Origin: Puniceicoccaceae bacterium Marseille-Q1082
GTDB taxonomy: Bacteria > Verrucomicrobiota > Verrucomicrobiia > Opitutales > Intestinicryptomonadaceae
Assembly: GCA_904424815.1 (NCBI GenBank)
Contig: CAJGBI010000002.1
Coordinates: 186,001-250,000, forward strand
Direction of reading: 5' to 3'
Length of the DNA: 64,000 nt
A program made the translations under genes and the position numbers. The notes below the pieces were generated by a model, which did not search any database, was not told the origin of the DNA, and saw nothing but the letters and a program-made list of their open reading frames with translations. Every line of letters starts with the position of its first letter. Position 1 is the stretch's first letter. This document shows positions 16,768-26,087 of this stretch, in pieces.

Positions 16768-19179
16768 CTACTTGGAGTTTTCGGAATTTTCCGGATCTTC
16801 GGATTCTCCGCCCTCCTGCGCCTCTTCGCCTTCGGAATCTTCTTCCTCGACGTCGGGCATCGTATAGTAGTTCTGGTAGGATTTGTCGTAGTAGTTGAGG
16901 CTGTATCCAGCGGCGGACCCCTGGCTGACCATGTTCATTATGGCGCCGACTACCGGAACGTTCGAAACCATCAAGCGGCGGACGTTCTTTTGAATCGCCT
17001 TGCGGGAAACCGAATTGAACTTCACGATGTAAATCACTCCGTCCACATAGGGCAGAAGGGCGATAGCGTCGCTGACGGCGCCAACCGGCGGGGAGTCGAT
17101 AAAGACCTTGTCGTACTGTTCGCGGAATTTGGCTATCATCGAGATGAACTCCTCGCTGCTGAGAGCCTGCGTGGGATTCTGCGAGCGCTTTTCGCAGGGG
17201 AGGACGTCGAGATTCGGATAATAGTCTTTTATGACGCAGTCTTCGAGCGGCCTGCCGTCCTCTACATATCCGACTATGCCGTCGCGCGACTCTATTCCGA
17301 GCACTTTTGCCATCGCGGGAAGGCGGAGGTCGGCGTCGATTATGATGGTCTTTTCGCCGTGCATTGCGCACATCAGGGCAAGGTTGGTCACGACGAAAGA
17401 CTTGCCCTCGGACGGTGTCGTGGACGTAAAGAGAAGAACTTTGGAGTCTTTGGCGATGTTGTTTACTTTCAGCATCGAGTGCACGGAGCGGAACGCCTCG
17501 GTCGTCGCCCTGTCGGCATTCGACACCGCCACCTGCGCCTTCTGCGAGGAATTGAGCCTCCTGATTCTGGGAATGACGCCCAGCAGCGGAAGCCCGACGA
17601 CGGATTCGATGTCGTAGGCGCTCTTGGCCCTGTCGTCCATAAACGCAACTATGAAAGCCACCATGACGCCGCCGGCAAGCGCGCCCAATATGCCGAGGGT
17701 GATGTTCATCGGAATATTCGGGCGGACGGGGCGGATGCCGGGGGACGCCTTGTCGATTATGTTGGCGCCCTCGTTGATGAGGTTTACCTGCGCGAGGCGG
17801 ACGTTCATCGAGGCGATAAACGCCGCGTGCATGCCCTCGGCAACCTGTTTTTCGCGCTCTATCGACTTGTAGACGATTGCCTTGCGGCCCAAATCGAGAA
17901 TCTGCTCCTTCTTTTCAAGCAGCCTCTTTTGCGACTGCTCGTAATTTTGGCGCGCCGCCTCGTACGCCGCCTGAACCTTCTGCTCGGCGGACTCTATCGC
18001 CGAAGCGAGCTCTTTGTTTATCTGGTCGAGCGCCTTGCGCGCCTCTATCATGCGCGGGTGCTTTTCCTTGTATCGCTTTTCGGCGGAGGCTACGAAAACC
18101 TGCTGGCTCGACTTGTCCGTAAGAAGTTTGCTTATCTGGGGGAGCTCCGCTATAAACGGAAGGTCGGCGAGATCCTTGCCGTCGCGCTTGAACTCCTGCA
18201 CGAGGTTCCACTGTGTGGAGGCCGCGTCGTACGCGCGCTTGTCGGAAGTCAAAATAGTGTTGATGTCGCGCAGCTCGTTTCTGTCCACGTCGTCGAGGTT
18301 TTCGAGCGAAATGGCTTTGTACTGCTCTCGGTATTCGACGAGCCTCTTGTCGAGCTCCTTGACCTTCGCCTCCTGCTGGGAGACCTTTATGCGCAGCTCG
18401 TCTATGCTGTCGAGAATCTTCTGGACGCGCGTGTGGTGCGTGTAGTTGAGATACTCCTGCGCGAAGAGATTGGCGATGGTCGCCGCCATGTCGGGGTCTG
18501 GGTGCTCAAAGGCGATCCGGATTATCAGCGACATTCTCTCGGGGGCTATGGTGCGGTTTTCGGCGAGCAGCTCCTCTTCCGTCTTGCGCGGCCCGAGGGT
18601 GAACATGTCGTTGAACGGCGCCATGAAGCGGACGATCTCGTCCTCCTTCATTCGCGACTTAACCGCCTTTATTATTTCGTTGCTCTCGAGAATTTTGACC
18701 TGCGTGTTGAAGTCCTCGATGGTCAAAACCGTGTTGTTGCGGCTCCTGTCGGTCGAGCCGGGGCCCTCGATGGCGACGTCGGAGTCGCGCAAAATTTGCA
18801 CGCGGGAAACCGACATGTAGATGGGGGTGACGCGCAAAGTGTAGAGTATGACGCCCGCGAGAATTATGAGGGCCGTGATGAGAATGTACGCCCACCTCTC
18901 GCGAAGAATCATCATGTAGTCGCGGAAAGTGCGGTTGGGCCTTTCGGGGGATCCCCCCTCGCCCTGTCCTCCGCCGTAGCCGTAGCCATAGCCGTAGCCT
19001 CCGCCTCCGTAGCCGCCGCCGTAGCCGCCTCCGTAGCCGTATCCTCCGTAGCCGCCCCCGTATCCAGGGCCATAGCCGTACGCGCCGTACGCGCCCGCGG
19101 CGTCGGATATTATCCTCTTTTTGATGACCCTCTTTACGGTCTTTTGTCCCGAATTGTCTTTGGGCTCGGTGTTTTCCAT
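16768..19179 (-). CDS. Wzc-like polysaccharide co-polymerase / tyrosine kinase
   Basis: 803-aa inner-membrane protein controlling exopolysaccharide chain length and export. Order: basic N-terminus (KTVKRVIKKRI), Gly/Tyr-only tract at about 31-76, Wzz-type domain with first transmembrane helix near 90-115, long periplasmic coiled coil (about 230-480), PNIPMNITLGILGALAGGVM second transmembrane helix, and a C-terminal BY-kinase. Walker A is STTPSEGKSFVVTN (about residue 585) and Walker A' is IIIDADLRLP; FIDSPPVGAVSDA is Walker B-like. The tail GYSLNYYDKSYQNYYTMP is the Tyr cluster autophosphorylated in such kinases. ATG 19179 (MENTEPKDN) was chosen over the longer frame. The Gly/Tyr tract is unusual. 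It follows the Wza-like gene by 84 bp. Confidence 0.93.
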   Translation of the reverse strand: MENTEPKDNSGQKTVKRVIKKRIISDAAGAYGAYGYGPGYGGGYGGYGYGGGYGGGYGGGGYGYGYGYGGGQGEGGSPERPNRTFRDYMMILRERWAYILITALIILAGVILYTLRVTPIYMSVSRVQILRDSDVAIEGPGSTDRSRNNTVLTIEDFNTQVKILESNEIIKAVKSRMKEDEIVRFMAPFNDMFTLGPRKTEEELLAENRTIAPERMSLIIRIAFEHPDPDMAATIANLFAQEYLNYTHHTRVQKILDSIDELRIKVSQQEAKVKELDKRLVEYREQYKAISLENLDDVDRNELRDINTILTSDKRAYDAASTQWNLVQEFKRDGKDLADLPFIAELPQISKLLTDKSSQQVFVASAEKRYKEKHPRMIEARKALDQINKELASAIESAEQKVQAAYEAARQNYEQSQKRLLEKKEQILDLGRKAIVYKSIEREKQVAEGMHAAFIASMNVRLAQVNLINEGANIIDKASPGIRPVRPNIPMNITLGILGALAGGVMVAFIVAFMDDRAKSAYDIESVVGLPLLGVIPRIRRLNSSQKAQVAVSNADRATTEAFRSVHSMLKVNNIAKDSKVLLFTSTTPSEGKSFVVTNLALMCAMHGEKTIIIDADLRLPAMAKVLGIESRDGIVGYVEDGRPLEDCVIKDYYPNLDVLPCEKRSQNPTQALSSEEFISMIAKFREQYDKVFIDSPPVGAVSDAIALLPYVDGVIYIVKFNSVSRKAIQKNVRRLMVSNVPVVGAIMNMVSQGSAAGYSLNYYDKSYQNYYTMPDVEEEDSEGEEAQEGGESEDPENSENSK

Positions 19180-19263
19180 AATCGAAAATTTTATGTATGT
19201 GGGTTGGTGTGTGCGGCGCGGGCGCGGCGGGGGCACCGAGCCGCCGCCCCTCCGCGGGGGACG

Positions 19264-19842
19264 TTAGAACATCGCCTCGGAAACCTCTATCGTATCGCCG
19301 TCGTAGACTTGGAAATCCTTGGCGTTTTTGTCGGACAGAATCGCCTTCAAGTCCACATCAAAAACCTTGATTCCGCCGTCGGGCATTTTGCGCTTTATGT
19401 TGATTGACCTCTGGTTGGCTATGCGCGTGGTGCCCATTGCGCCGGCTATGGCGCGGGAGAGCGTCATCTGCTCTTCCGGCGGGAAAATGACCTCCCCGGG
19501 CTTGTTTACCTGACCTATGACGTACACGCGCTGCGGGGCGTACTCCCTTATAAATAGGCTGACATTGGCGCTCACGAGATAATCCTTTTCGTAGAGCTCC
19601 TTGATTTTCGCCTGGGCGTCCTGGAGAGAAAGGCCGGCCACCTTCACTTTGTTTATGAGCGGAAGAATTATTTCGCCGTTGGCGCTTATCCTGCACAAAG
19701 TGTCCATGTCCTCTTCCTGGAACACGCGCATTTCAAGAACATCCAGCGGCCTTAGCTTGTAGGATATCTCCTTTTGCGCAAAGGTCGCCGCCGGCAGCAC
19801 GCACGCAAGCGCAAGCACGATTTTTCCCAAAATATTAATCAT
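19264..19842 (-). CDS. Wza-like polysaccharide export protein
   Basis: 192-aa periplasmic/outer-membrane export protein. Signal peptide MINILGKIVLALACVLPAA then TFAQ. The poly-export domain opens with YKLRPLDVLEMRVFQEEDMD and continues RISANGEIILPLINKVKVAG, followed by an SLBB-like domain from RVYVIGQVNKPGEVIFPPEE. It lacks the lipobox Cys of E. coli Wza and is half its length, like many short PVC and Bacteroidota members. It should partner the Wzc-like protein encoded next to it in polysaccharide export. It is transcribed divergently from transketolase. Confidence 0.92.
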   Translation of the reverse strand: MINILGKIVLALACVLPAATFAQKEISYKLRPLDVLEMRVFQEEDMDTLCRISANGEIILPLINKVKVAGLSLQDAQAKIKELYEKDYLVSANVSLFIREYAPQRVYVIGQVNKPGEVIFPPEEQMTLSRAIAGAMGTTRIANQRSINIKRKMPDGGIKVFDVDLKAILSDKNAKDFQVYDGDTIEVSEAMF

Positions 19843-20026
19843 ATAAGATGCGATTATTTTAAATCCTCCGACAATTTCAACAGTTTTTTAAGTTTATTTG
19901 GAACCGGAGCGGACCCCGCCGGCAACGCGCGGAGGGCGGCGCGGGCGCCCAAGATTCGGCGCGGCGCGGGAAAAAAACGTTGAAAATTCTCCGCGGAGGC
20001 CTACCCTGTTTAAGGAAAAATCAGAT

Positions 20027-21991
20027 ATGGAAAGAGACTCTATCCTGCAACAAGCCGCAAACGAGGCGAGGGGGTTGGCTATCGACGCGATAGCCGCCCG
20101 CGCGTCCGGACACCTCGGGCTGCCGCTGGGCTGCGCCGAAATAGGGGCGGTGCTCTTCGGAGAAATCCTGAAATGCGACCCCGCCCGCCCCCAATGGCCC
20201 GACCGCGACAGGTTCATACTCAGCGCCGGGCACGGCAGCATGTTTCTCTATTCCTGGCTGCACATCTCAGGCTACGGGATTTCCGCAGAAGACCTCGCTG
20301 ATTTCAGAAAGAAAGGCTCCAAGACCCCGGGCCACCCCGAATACGGCGAGACCGAGGGCGTGGAAACGACGACCGGCCCGCTCGGCCAGGGCATAGGCAA
20401 CGCCGTCGGCATGGCGATTTCCGAAAAGATGGCAGAGGCGCGCTTCAACGCGCCCTCCCAAAAGATATTTTCGCACAAAATCTGGTGCCTTGCGGGCGAC
20501 GGCTGCTTGCAGGAGGGCATATCCGCCGAGGCCGCAGCGATCGCGGGCGTGATGAAGCTCGGCAACCTCGTGCTGATGTACGACTCCAACGGCGTCACCC
20601 TCGACGCCGACGCTTCCAGGACGATGTCCGAAGACACTGCGATGCGGTTCGAATCCTACGGTTGGGAAGTCTCGAAGTGCGACGGGCACGACATTCCCGC
20701 GGTGCGCAAAACGCTGCTTGCCGCCAGGGACTCGACGTCCGACAAGCCCAAGCTCGTGATTTTCAATACGGTGATAGCAAAGGGCATACCGGAAGTGGAA
20801 AACTCGGCGAAAGGCCACGGCGAGGGCGGCGCCAAATTCGCGGACGAGGCCAAGAAAAACCTCGGGCTGCCGGCGGAAAAATTCCGCGTGTCGGAACAAA
20901 CCCGCGAGTTCTTTGACGGCGTAAAAGCCGAACGCGCCAAGATTTCCGCCGAATGGGACGAACTTTTCGCAAAGTGGAAGGCCGACAATCCCGAAAGGGC
21001 CGCCGAACTTCAGGCGTGCATAACGAAAAAGGGTTCGGAATCGGCCGAAAAGCTCCTCGGGCTCGTCCCCGAATTTCCCGCCGGCGGCAAGAGCGCGACC
21101 CGCGCCTCGGGAGGCGCCGTGATGAACGCGCTTGCCCAAAAGCTGCCGTATATGGTGACCGGCGCCGCCGACCTCTTCGGCTCTACGAAAAACTACCTCA
21201 AAGGCATGGGCGACTTCTCGCCGGAAAACCGCGGCGGGCGCAACATTTGGTACGGAATCCGCGAGCACGCCATGGGCGCGATAACCAACGGAATCGCCTA
21301 CTACGGCCTATTCGAGCCCTCCTGCGCGACATTCCTGACATTCGCGGGCTATATGATGGGCTCCGTCCGCGTGGCCGCGCTCTCGCGCCTGCGCCTGCAA
21401 TACGTATTTACGCACGACTCCGTCGGAGTCGGCTACGACGGCCCAACCCACCAGCCCGTCGAGCTCGTCTCGATGCTGCGCTGCATTCCGCGCCTCGACG
21501 TGATGAGGCCCGCGGACGCCGAGGAGTGCGCCGCCGCATGGGCGCACGCGCTCGCCCGAAAGGACGGGCCGACGGCGCTCGCGCTCTCGCGCCAAAACCT
21601 TCCGATATTGGACGAAATTCCCGTCGAAACCCGCAGGCTCGGCACCCTGCGCGGAGCGTACATTGCAAAGCGCGAGGCGGGCGACCTCAAAAAGATAATC
21701 ATAGCGACCGGCTCCGAGCTCCAATGCGCGCTTGAAGCCGGGAAAATCGAGCCGCACACCCGCGTAGTGTCGATGCCCTGCATGGAGCTCTTCGAGCGCC
21801 AGGACGCCGAATACAAAGACGAGGTTCTGCCGCCGGACTGCCAAAACAGAATCGCTATAGAGGCCGGGGTGACGGGGCTGTGGCACAAATACGCAAAAAA
21901 AGCCGTCGGCACCGACGACTTCGGATTTTCCGCCGACGGCCCCGAGCTCTTCGAATCCTTCGGAATCAACGCGCAATCCCTGCTTGGTTGA
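20027..21991 (+). CDS. tkt: transketolase
   Basis: 654-aa thiamine-diphosphate enzyme of the pentose phosphate pathway, moving two-carbon units between ketose and aldose phosphates. FILSAGHGSMFLYSWLHISG, TTGPLGQGIGNAVGMAISE and LAGDGCLQEGISAEAAAIAG (GDG...N motif, with YDSN following) form the ThDP site. The pyrimidine and transketolase-C domains are complete (GIREHAMGAITNGIAYYGLF; THDSVGVGYDGPTHQPVE). Length matches the family (about 660). ATG 20027 has AAGGA nine bases upstream; the longer frame starting at 19898 is Arg/Pro-rich and was rejected. Confidence 0.97.
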   Translation: MERDSILQQAANEARGLAIDAIAARASGHLGLPLGCAEIGAVLFGEILKCDPARPQWPDRDRFILSAGHGSMFLYSWLHISGYGISAEDLADFRKKGSKTPGHPEYGETEGVETTTGPLGQGIGNAVGMAISEKMAEARFNAPSQKIFSHKIWCLAGDGCLQEGISAEAAAIAGVMKLGNLVLMYDSNGVTLDADASRTMSEDTAMRFESYGWEVSKCDGHDIPAVRKTLLAARDSTSDKPKLVIFNTVIAKGIPEVENSAKGHGEGGAKFADEAKKNLGLPAEKFRVSEQTREFFDGVKAERAKISAEWDELFAKWKADNPERAAELQACITKKGSESAEKLLGLVPEFPAGGKSATRASGGAVMNALAQKLPYMVTGAADLFGSTKNYLKGMGDFSPENRGGRNIWYGIREHAMGAITNGIAYYGLFEPSCATFLTFAGYMMGSVRVAALSRLRLQYVFTHDSVGVGYDGPTHQPVELVSMLRCIPRLDVMRPADAEECAAAWAHALARKDGPTALALSRQNLPILDEIPVETRRLGTLRGAYIAKREAGDLKKIIIATGSELQCALEAGKIEPHTRVVSMPCMELFERQDAEYKDEVLPPDCQNRIAIEAGVTGLWHKYAKKAVGTDDFGFSADGPELFESFGINAQSLLG

Positions 21992-22297
21992 CGGGTTGCG
22001 CGGAAGGGCGGTTTTTGCCTCCGGCTAAGAGGCGGTTTTCCGGAGGCTTAGCAAACCGGAAAAATTTCCGCGCCGCGCATTTCTCCCTCCCAGGCGCCCG
22101 ACTGGGCCGGAGATTCCGGATAGTCCCGCAAAGCGGAGAGTTTGCCGAAAAAATTGCCCGCCGAAAAAATGTTTTGACACTTAGGCCGCCGCGCATTTTG
22201 CGCACGCAGGCCGCGTTGAAGCCGGTTGCGCGCGGAGCGCCCCAAAGCTTCCCCCTAACGTCCCGCCGGCAAAGCCAAGCCGGACATTCCCGCCGCC
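21992..22297. other. 306-bp intergenic region with an 8-bp inverted repeat
   Basis: Between convergent transketolase and a GH gene. GCCTCCGG at 22017-22024 pairs with CCGGAGGC at 22040-22047 over a 15-base loop. No T-run follows on either strand, so terminator function is doubtful. Nothing else recognisable. Confidence 0.4.
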
Positions 22298-24493
22298 CTA
22301 CCAGTTGCGGTCGTCGTCAGCGTCGCGCGAGCCCTCGCCCTCCGAGTTCAGGCGCATCGCGTACATGTTTTCGGAAATCTTGCGGAAAGTCTCCACCAGC
22401 GGATAGTGGGGCGTGTCCGCTATGTCGAGAAACCCCACGCCGGAATCCGCCTTGTCAAACCGTCCGGTCGTGGCTATGTCAACCCACTCGAACCAGTCCG
22501 CGCCTATTATGTTCGGATTTTCGAGGGCGGACTTCAAGAACGCCCCCGCCAGCTCGCACTGCCCCGCGCGCGTGCGCGACGGTATCATCGTGACGCCGAA
22601 AGTCCCCTCGTCCTGCGGCGCGAAATGCCATTCGCCTATCAAAATTGGCCTGTCGCGCGAGCCCTCCGGAAGCGCGAACCCCGCAACCCCGTACCTGTAA
22701 GTGTTGCACGATATCACGTCGCAATACTCCGAGGAAATCCTGCACGCCTTCTCCCACTCCCTGCCGCTCATGCTGAAAGAGCACCCGAGGTACAGAAGCT
22801 TGGGGTCGATCTCCTTGACGAGCCTGCGGCAGACCTCGAAATATCTGCGAATATAGGCGTCCTCAAAAGCGAGCGCGTCGGCTTCAGCGGCCTCCGTCTT
22901 CGGAACCAGCTTTACGTCGCGCATGAAGCCGTCCCACGAAGAATAATCCGCGCCCCACGCGGCGTTGAAATCCTCAACCGACGGATATTTTTTCCGCAAC
23001 ATTTCGCTCAGGGCGATTTTTGCCGGCTGGTCGGGCTTGCAGGACAAAACCCCTTTGGTCAGCTCGCAAGGCTTTGATATCCACGGCAGCTCGCCGTCGA
23101 TAAACACCCCCATGCAATAGGGCGACTGCGTATAGCGGGAGATTTTTTTTAGCTTCCCCCGCAGCGACGGCTCGAACTCCGGATTAAACCAGTCCGGCGG
23201 CGTCTGCCACCAGCCTTGCAGCTTGTGCTCTCCGCTTATCGGGAGGTTCGGGCCGTTGTAAACCGTCACGGTGAACGGGATTTTAGCCGCCATGAGCGAG
23301 GCGGGGTCGCAGAGGTGCCCGCCGAGATTTATCCCGAACCTGTCCGCCCGCCCTTTGAGCAGAGATATTTTGCCGGGCGCGCCCCGCCCGTATTTGAGCT
23401 CCAGATTCCGCCCGTAGAAATCGAACCCTTTTGCGGGCTTCATTCCGTGGTAGGCGCGCTTGAAGCCTCCGGAATTCGCGGTGTGGCGCGGGTCGGACAC
23501 GTCGTCGTAAAACCTCTCCCTGCCCTCGAACGGCGTGAGCCTCGCCTTCCCGATGGATTCCGAAGGCTCGTCGGACGGATTCGCGAACCTCCTGTCGTAG
23601 CCTAGCCCGCACATGCCGAGAGCCCAAAACAGATTTCCCTCCGGCGTGACAAAAAACCACTTTCCGCCGACTTTGCGCACATAAAACCTGCCCGTCGCCT
23701 CGAATTTGAGCGCGGGGTCTATCAGCCCGTAATATTTGTCGCGGGAAGCGATCGGCGGGTTGCCGTCAAACCATTTTTTCTCCTCGGCGGCGCGCTCCTT
23801 AAAATCGGCGTCGGAGCGGATCTTCCCGGGCCACCTGCGGTATTTGAACTGCCCGTATTTGTCTATGAACGGGAAAAACTCGTCTTCGGACATCGAAAGA
23901 TAGCGGTCGTTCAGCTTCAAATAGTGCGGGCTGAACGGGTTGTACCTGCACGTCTCGAAAACCTCCCCGTGCGAAGCCGACCAGTCTGCGCGCGCGGGAA
24001 CCGAAACGCCCCTCGCCCTCAAATTGTCGAACGCCATCTTGACGCCCTCGGGAACGTTCACCCTGACCCTCGCAGGCCTCCCGAATTCTCCGTGAAAGAC
24101 GTTTTTTGAGCGCTCCGCGCCGCCCCTGCCGCGCACAAACCTGTAATCGGTGCCCAACACGGATTTTTCCTCTCCGCCTTTGGATTTGTATATAAACTGC
24201 ACATACGGAGCGGAGCGCGGGCTGCCGGAGAGGATTTTGTAATCGAACGACACCTCGACGGCGTTAAATTCCCCCGTATCGAACTCGAACGCCGGCCCCC
24301 AGTTCGACGCGTCGCGCACGAGCGACGCCTTTCCGGATATAACCTCTCCGGCATTCTCCGAAATCCGCGATTTGAATACGCGGAGGGTTTCGGGCATTTT
24401 ACCCTCGAAATTCTCCCCCAAAAACGTCTCAGTTTTCCCGTGCGCACACGCGAGAAATGCGAGCGCAATTAAAACCGGCAGACTCTTCCCCAT
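22298..24493 (-). CDS. secreted clan GH-A-like glycoside hydrolase
   Basis: 731 aa. Signal peptide MGKSLPVLIALAFLACAHG. A beta-sandwich-like N-terminal region (about 20-160: FEFDTGEFNAVEVSFDYKI) precedes a probable TIM barrel from about 250: GRFYVRKVGGKWFFVTPEGN, FWALGMCGLGYDRRF. Two candidate catalytic Glu are Glu468 in FIDGELPW and Glu621 in ILIGEWHF, the two-Glu arrangement of retaining clan GH-A enzymes. HKLQGWWQTPPDWF lies near the active site. The pattern recalls agarase/beta-galactosidase-like enzymes, but I cannot assign a GH family. It would act in the periplasm or outside on a polysaccharide. Confidence 0.75.
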   Translation of the reverse strand: MGKSLPVLIALAFLACAHGKTETFLGENFEGKMPETLRVFKSRISENAGEVISGKASLVRDASNWGPAFEFDTGEFNAVEVSFDYKILSGSPRSAPYVQFIYKSKGGEEKSVLGTDYRFVRGRGGAERSKNVFHGEFGRPARVRVNVPEGVKMAFDNLRARGVSVPARADWSASHGEVFETCRYNPFSPHYLKLNDRYLSMSEDEFFPFIDKYGQFKYRRWPGKIRSDADFKERAAEEKKWFDGNPPIASRDKYYGLIDPALKFEATGRFYVRKVGGKWFFVTPEGNLFWALGMCGLGYDRRFANPSDEPSESIGKARLTPFEGRERFYDDVSDPRHTANSGGFKRAYHGMKPAKGFDFYGRNLELKYGRGAPGKISLLKGRADRFGINLGGHLCDPASLMAAKIPFTVTVYNGPNLPISGEHKLQGWWQTPPDWFNPEFEPSLRGKLKKISRYTQSPYCMGVFIDGELPWISKPCELTKGVLSCKPDQPAKIALSEMLRKKYPSVEDFNAAWGADYSSWDGFMRDVKLVPKTEAAEADALAFEDAYIRRYFEVCRRLVKEIDPKLLYLGCSFSMSGREWEKACRISSEYCDVISCNTYRYGVAGFALPEGSRDRPILIGEWHFAPQDEGTFGVTMIPSRTRAGQCELAGAFLKSALENPNIIGADWFEWVDIATTGRFDKADSGVGFLDIADTPHYPLVETFRKISENMYAMRLNSEGEGSRDADDDRNW

Positions 24494-24561
24494 AATTCCA
24501 TTCGGTTCTTAGATTAAAAAATCTGCGCCGCCCCGCGCTTGCCGGCGGCGCGTAATAAAGG

Positions 24562-25950
24562 CTATCGCCGCCCGCCGCGGCGGAGGGCGAACATCAGCGC
24601 GGCAGCCCCGATGAACGCCGCAACCGCCGCGGGTTCGGGCACCACGTACACAAGGCTTCCGGAGCCGCCCATCTCCCCTGTCAGCTCAAACCTCCCCCCG
24701 AGCTCCTGGCCGAACTCGTTGTACGCGGAAAACACGCTGTTGGCGTCAAAATCGTCTGTCAAATAGTCGAACTCAAACACAGTTATCTCGTGCGCGGCCA
24801 AGTCATCCGCAGAAAAAACAATGTCCGCCGAATTCGCCGCCACAGTCAAATCCCCGACATTTATTGTCCCGCCGAACAGGAGCGTCCCGCCGTCTATCGT
24901 CATGTCCCCGACTTTTTCGGCTGAGGAAAATTTAAGCTTCCCGCCGGAGAGATACAAGTTCTCGACCGCGACTTCCGTATTCATTACAAATTCGCCGTTG
25001 TTTACCGTGAGATTGCCTATCGACATGTCCGCCTTGCCGTCCAGGTCATTCTCAAAGCCGTGGAGCGAGCCGTTGGAAGCCTTGTAGATGGTCATCTCCT
25101 GCCTGCCGCTGCCGTTCATCGTTATGTTGAGCTGCGAATTCACTCCGCTATCCGCCGCAAACACCCCCTCGAACGAGCCGCCCGCAAACGAACCGGATGA
25201 ATTGTCGTTGAAGTTGAAATGCGCGACGGCGGAAGTTGCGGAAGTCATCCATACCGCCCTGCCGCTCGATTTAAGCCCGCCGAGGTCAAATAACATGGCG
25301 TTCCCGCCAGCCGACCCCGACTGGGAATCGCGCATGTCAAACACGTGGTACCCTTTGTCCGCCAGAGTACCGGCAAATCCGGTAAAATTGAACGCGAGCG
25401 CGCCGCCCACGTTGAGCGACACGCCGCCCGACGCCGCCACGGAACTCCTGCCGTTTGACATGCGGGTCGTAAAATATCCGTAGGTGTTTAAGACCATGTC
25501 GCCGCCTACGGAAATTCCCTCGCCCACATTAGTCACGGCAAACCGCAGCTGCCTTATCCCGGAAGTTTCGGAAGAATACTTTTTGTCCGAAGAGACTGTC
25601 TGCACCCAGTTCCCCTCGACGGACAGGTTGCGGCGGATCCAAAATTCCGAGGAAACTTCCGCTTCCACGCCCCCCACCGTAAGGGCGGTTCCCGACGGCA
25701 TATTGATGCGGCACACCTGTTCGCCTCCGTAGATGTAGCCGTTCGAGTCGTAAAAGTGAAGGATGTCGCCCGCCCCGGGCGCGGAATCGGGGGTGACCGT
25801 CTCCACGGGACTGAGGCTCCACGCCTCGACGCTTCCCATCGTCACGGTTCTCTGAACGTCGTCAAATGTTGCGACGTAATAATAATCCTCCGCATATACG
25901 GCGGATAATGCGAATATCGGCGACAACGCCGCAAAAATCATCTTTTTCAT
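24562..25950 (-). CDS. PEP-CTERM secreted protein, beta-rich
   Basis: 462 aa. Signal peptide MKKMIFAALSPIFALSAVYA. The body is Ser/Gly/Asn-rich repetitive beta sequence (SIGNLTVNNGEFVMNTEVA; GGKLKFSSAEKVGDMTIDGG). The C-terminus YVVPEPAAVAAFIGAAALMF followed by ALRRGGRR is a PEP-CTERM signal. Architecture and composition parallel the 14.8-16.4 kb protein, including a shared style of QxMxIYKAxxG and HIYRADD motifs before a NSGRF/NNGEF strand, so the two may be paralogues. Expected to be handled by an exosortase and retained at the cell surface or matrix. Function unknown. Confidence 0.84.
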   Translation of the reverse strand: MKKMIFAALSPIFALSAVYAEDYYYVATFDDVQRTVTMGSVEAWSLSPVETVTPDSAPGAGDILHFYDSNGYIYGGEQVCRINMPSGTALTVGGVEAEVSSEFWIRRNLSVEGNWVQTVSSDKKYSSETSGIRQLRFAVTNVGEGISVGGDMVLNTYGYFTTRMSNGRSSVAASGGVSLNVGGALAFNFTGFAGTLADKGYHVFDMRDSQSGSAGGNAMLFDLGGLKSSGRAVWMTSATSAVAHFNFNDNSSGSFAGGSFEGVFAADSGVNSQLNITMNGSGRQEMTIYKASNGSLHGFENDLDGKADMSIGNLTVNNGEFVMNTEVAVENLYLSGGKLKFSSAEKVGDMTIDGGTLLFGGTINVGDLTVAANSADIVFSADDLAAHEITVFEFDYLTDDFDANSVFSAYNEFGQELGGRFELTGEMGGSGSLVYVVPEPAAVAAFIGAAALMFALRRGGRR

Positions 25951-26087
25951 AATGTGCCTTTCCGGTTGATAATGCCCGAAATCTAACCGCGTAAGCAAAT
26001 GCCGACAAGAAAAAACAGCCCGAATCTTAACGGTTTAGAAAAAAAACCGCAGGCTCGGGAATTCCCGAAAGCGTGAAAAGCGCGCCC

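Noticed and set aside
16990-19407. 805-codon open frame on the plus strand
   Set aside because: Exactly antisense to the Wzc-like and Wza-like genes; its sequence has no domain and mirrors codon bias of the real genes.
22017-22047. Terminator for transketolase
   Set aside because: 8-bp stem is real but no T-run follows on either strand.
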